Assembly (NCBI GenBank): GCA_027574665.1
Contig: CM050664.1
Coordinates: forward strand, 16,518,774-16,582,773
Source of the DNA: Rhynochetos jubatus
Lineage: Eukaryota; Chordata; Aves; Eurypygiformes; Rhynochetidae
Direction of reading: 5' to 3'
DNA length: 64,000 nt
Made by a program: the position numbers and the translations under genes. How positions within the stretch are numbered: position 1 is the stretch's first letter; each line of letters starts with the position of its first letter. The notes beneath the pieces are model-generated. The model was not told the origin of the DNA and did no database searches. It saw nothing but the letters and a program-made list of their open reading frames with translations. This document shows, in pieces, positions 60,952 to 64,000 of this stretch.

Positions 60952-61046
60952 CTGGTGCAGGCTGTTGGAGATCATTCCATAGCCCCTCGACGTGGATTTC
61001 ACAAACGGCCATGGAAGCGAGACCCACGGGACAAGCTCTTTTAGGG
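60952..61046 (-). CDS. CCDC78: Candidate 5' exon of CCDC78
   Basis: On the minus strand an acceptor (CTTCCCCCAAG) precedes 95 bp that are open in the frame needed and end in CAG before GTGAGG. The encoded segment runs LKELVPWVSLPWPFVK then STSRGYGMISNSLHQ and would join in frame to IPDSGYMDFAENEN at 59871. It enters in phase 2, so at least one more exon should lie upstream. No homologue was recalled. Support rests on splice sites, phase and amino-acid composition. Confidence 0.5.
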
Positions 61047-62199
61047 CTTGGGGGAAGGAGAAGCTAACAAAACATGCAATTATGTCTTATTTTTCTGCCA
61101 AAGAACTTAACAGGCCTGCAGTAATTTTATTAAGTTAATGAAAGTGCTGATGAGAATTCAGTCTCTTCACACCCACTGCTGCACAGAAAGCCAAATTCAC
61201 ACACTGCCCACAGCGCTGGGGGGTCGGAATCTCTGGCTGATGCTCCAGCACGCGAAGGAGCGGAGCTGCAGCTCCGCTCCCCAGGCACACGCCATCTCCC
61301 GCCGGCTCTCAGTCCCCTGAGGACAGGCGCTCCCAGCCCACACCAGCCCCAGGAGCCAACACGAAGGCTGATGCCACTGTCCCAGACAGCTCCAGCACAA
61401 CGGGCTCCAGGATGCCTGATTCAGGGGGCAAATATCCCACCCCAGCATGCTGGCAAAGCCGGGTGCTCCCTGAGCCATGGGGGTGCCTGTTTCACCTGTC
61501 AGACAGCGATATAAGACTAATGAACTCACACATATACAGCTTTATTTATGCTCCTGCAGCGCCTGGGAGACCAAGGCAAAACCAGCTTTGTGTCAGCTGC
61601 CATACCAGCACCAGAAACAGCGACCGGTTTTCCTGGGATTTGGAAATACAAATGAAATTTTGTCCTGGCCAACACCACAAATAACAACACTGGGCAGAGG
61701 AATGAGGTTTTAGGGTGTCATTGCAGCCCAAAAATCTCCATCACCGCTCCAGAGCAAAACCAAGCAAAAAGCATGTTTTGTTAACCCCACTGAGACCTGA
61801 AATGCCAACTCTGCACTGAGTTTTTCTTTCCATCTTCTGGTCAAGGACAGTTTTAACATAGCTGACAGCTGACGTGGTGGCTGGATTGCTGGCAAGCTCC
61901 GAGGTACAAACCCCTCACCCATGCAGCTCTAAGACATGAAAACACCCCCCAAATCCACAGCAGCTCAAGAGGAAACCAGACAAAGATTTTGAGCGTGTGC
62001 CCACCAGACCCCTGCCCACCGCTCATTTCCACCTCTCCTCCAGCACCAGCCAGACCTGCCAGCCCTCGGCAGGGACCACAGCTCACTGCCCTGGCCCTCC
62101 AGGCGAGCCCCGAGCCTTGACGCCTTCCGGAAGGCTTCGTCAGGGCCCAGCACCCCGTTAACGCAGCGACTGGCTCCATCTGGCTTCCAGCGCTAGCAA
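61047..62199. other. Interval upstream of the candidate CCDC78 exon
   Basis: I could not place a further CCDC78 exon with confidence. Short open minus-strand frames at about 61197-61310 and 62000-62150 were considered but lack good splice support. Confidence 0.35.
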
Positions 62200-62632
62200 A
62201 GGGAATTTGGCTCCGCTCCTGGGCCGAGCGGGTGTCCCCTGGGCGGCCGCCAGAGCACGCTGCCGCCGGAGCATCCTCCGGTGGGCCCCCAGCCCTGGGG
62301 AGCCGGGAGGCTGCAGCGGGTGCGGGGAGCACCCACGGGCGGAGAGCTGCGCGGAGCCGCCTGGGGCAGCGCTGGGGTGAAGCTCGGCCGCCGGGGGAGC
62401 GGAGCGGGCCGGGCCGGGCCGGGCCGGGCCGGGCCGGGCAAGAGGCGGCGAGGCCTCCCCGCCCCCGGCCCCCGCGCAGGCAGTCGGTGCCCCGGGACGG
62501 GCCTAGTCAAGTACCACCGCGTCCCGTTTCCAGGGCAACAGGCGCTGCCGCTTCCGGAGGAGGGCGGCAGCGCCCCCTGGCGGCGGGAGGCCGCGCGGTG
62601 CCCGGCCGTGGCACCCCTGGGCACGGCTGCCG
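62200..62632. promoter_or_regulatory. CpG island, likely CCDC78 promoter
   Basis: Very CpG-dense sequence including a GGGCC pentamer run (62406-62438). It is the first CpG island upstream of CCDC78 exons and contains an X-box. In human, CCDC78 and HAGHL are head to head, so the island might be bidirectional, but no HAGHL exon is visible to the right. Confidence 0.55.
62526..62539. promoter_or_regulatory. RFX X-box motif
   Basis: GTTTCC-AG-GGCAAC fits the X-box consensus RYYNYY-N(1-3)-RRNRAC exactly. RFX2/RFX3 use such sites to drive ciliogenesis genes, in line with the role of CCDC78. The role here is inferred. Confidence 0.6.
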
Positions 62633-63165
62633 CAGCCCTGGCCAGGCCTTGGGCACCCCAGGACCAACCTGCCTCAACACCTCCCCCCCCTCCCCACCAG
62701 GCATTCCATCCTTAGAGCCAGTCTAAATCCACCCTCTCCCAGTTTAAACCCATCGCCCCTTCTCCTGCCACCACAGGCCCTGGGGAAAAGCCTCTCCCAT
62801 CCTGCTTACAAGCCCCCTTAGGCACTGGCAGGCTGCGGGAAGGTCTCCGGGCTGAGCAGCCCCCTCCTCCCAGCCTTTCTCCACAGCAGAGGTTCTTCCA
62901 CCCCCTGACCATTTCCCTGGTCCCCTCTGAGCCCGCTCTGACAGGTCCAGGTCTGCCTTGTGCTGGGACGCCAGAGCTGGACGTGTGCTCCAGGAGGGTC
63001 TCACAGGAGTAGAGGGGGAGAATCATCTCTCTCCGCCTGCTAAACACGCTGCTTGTGCTGTAGCCCAGTTTACGGTGGGTTTTCTGTTCCACAAGTGCCT
63101 GCTGCAGGCTCATGTCCCATGCGTCACCCATGTTCAGCATCTCCAGGTGCTTCCCCGCAGGGCTG
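62633..63165 (-). mobile_element. CR1 LINE fragment, minus orientation, near-identical to the copy at 30 kb
   Basis: Read on the minus strand this is the end of CR1 ORF2 (a remnant reading LGYSTSSVFSRRREMILPLY) followed by the same divergent 3' block as at 29959-30350. It stops abruptly at 62633 against the CpG island and lacks the usual CR1 3' terminal repeats, so the 3' end has been lost. The upper boundary is approximate. Confidence 0.85.
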
Positions 63166-64000
63166 AGGAGCAGGAGTGGCACGGGGCAGGCAGGGAAAGC
63201 CTGGCAGCAGGCAGCATGGGGGGTCATGGCCGCGCAACCTCTGGCAGGAGGAAGGCCATGCTCCCACTCAGTCCCGCTGGCTGGGTGCCCTGAGGACCAG
63301 GCTGCTGGAACAGGCTCTCTCTCCTTTCCCTGTCCCCGTGTACCTCCAGCCCCCCACTCCCAGGGATTCCCCTTTTCCCCCAAAACTCAGGGTTTGAGAA
63401 ATTTCCCATCTGTGCCTCCAACAATGGCCCTGGCTCCCCTGAGTCATGTCTTGGGGATGTCATCACCTTCCCAGTCCAACCAGTCCGGCTAGACTGGTGC
63501 CAGTGATGTGGTTTCACATAGCCAGGTGGGACACTGGTGTGGTAATTACCATTCCCAAGAGCCACCTTTCTCAACTGCCCGCTTGACCCTGCTGCAACTG
63601 CGGCAGGACACTCGGAGATGCTGATGGGGACCTCTGTCAGCAGCTGCCAAAGCCTTTTGCCACACCTGCCAGGTCCCCATCTTGAGCAACCCAGAATTTT
63701 GGGGTCAAAAATGATGCAGCGCAATAGCAGGGGACCAGGATGACCAGAAATGTGGGCAGCCAGTGAGCATCAGGAAAAGCCCATCTGCACTGGGAGGGTC
63801 TCTCTGGGAGGGAGCTTGGTTCCTGCAGGTCTCCCCAAGGGAGTGGCACAAGCTCTGGGATGCCAGTGTCACCTGTCCCAGCTCTCTCAGGCAGCAGCAT
63901 GGGGGCTCACACATTTTTGGTTTGGGATGTGGAGCAGCAGCACCAGTTGTCCTGGCAACGCAAGGTGCTCTCCTCCAGACAGGGACAATATTTGGCAAGA
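63166..64000. other. Right end of window, no gene found
   Basis: I looked for HAGHL (metallo-beta-lactamase fold, plus strand expected from synteny) and saw no HxHxDH-type motif or other recognisable exon. Nothing else could be assigned. Confidence 0.45.

Noticed and set aside
61197-61319. Open minus-strand frame (MACAWGAELQLRSF) as the CCDC78 first exon
   Set aside because: It has a plausible upstream AG but ends in a stop without a convincing donor, and its phase does not feed the exon at 61046.
61965-62153. Minus-strand frame with LGPDEAFRKASRLGARLEGQ as a CCDC78 exon
   Set aside because: It looks somewhat helical, but no acceptor and donor pair gives the needed phase. Probably chance in GC-rich DNA.

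Overview
The window looks like a bird microchromosome. The genes are compact, with short, very GC-rich introns, many G/C-rich minisatellites, and CR1-type LINE fragments as the only interspersed repeats recognised. Gene order and orientation match human 16p13.3: STUB1(+), JMJD8(-), WDR24(-), FBXL16(-), METRN(+), ANTKMT/FAM173A(+), CCDC78(-). No prokaryotic or viral locus was found. Species cannot be fixed from the sequence. All gene names come from reading translations against remembered family sequences; no search was run.

Left part (1-12.4 kb). The last five coding exons of STUB1 (CHIP) meet JMJD8 tail to tail. JMJD8 (9 coding exons, 264 aa, ER-targeted JmjC-like protein) lies just downstream of WDR24 (9 coding exons, 789 aa, GATOR2 subunit with a WD40 propeller and a C-terminal zinc/RING-like domain). 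The WDR24 upstream flank ends in a GC-box array near 12.2 kb.

Middle part (12.4-34.3 kb). FBXL16 (5 coding exons, 500 aa, F-box plus leucine-rich repeats) follows G-rich satellite DNA. Its 5' untranslated start is not identified. The 16.5 kb up to METRN holds CR1 fragments, simple repeats, a CpG-rich block with a palindromic TATA element at 26.26 kb, and a cluster of RFX-type X-box motifs beside a MEF2-type site at 28.66-28.77 kb.

Right part (34.3-64 kb). METRN (4 coding exons, 290 aa, secreted) and ANTKMT (5 coding exons, 219 aa, mitochondrial lysine methyltransferase) each have a minisatellite immediately upstream. The roughly 940 bp array before ANTKMT is open in frame with its start codon. 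ANTKMT and CCDC78 converge, with opposing poly(A) signals about 20 bp apart. CCDC78 is rebuilt here as 15 phase-consistent exons (555 aa of almost continuous coiled coil), plus one plausible extra 5' exon. Upstream lies a CpG island with an X-box, which suits a gene of multiciliated cells. A CR1 fragment next to the island is about 98% identical to an inverted copy at 30 kb.

The genes serve separate pathways (protein quality control, mTORC1 nutrient sensing, secreted neurotrophic signalling, mitochondrial methylation, ciliogenesis). They form a conserved syntenic block, not an operon-like system. I see no convincing new multi-gene system. The most interesting signals are regulatory and repeat-based.
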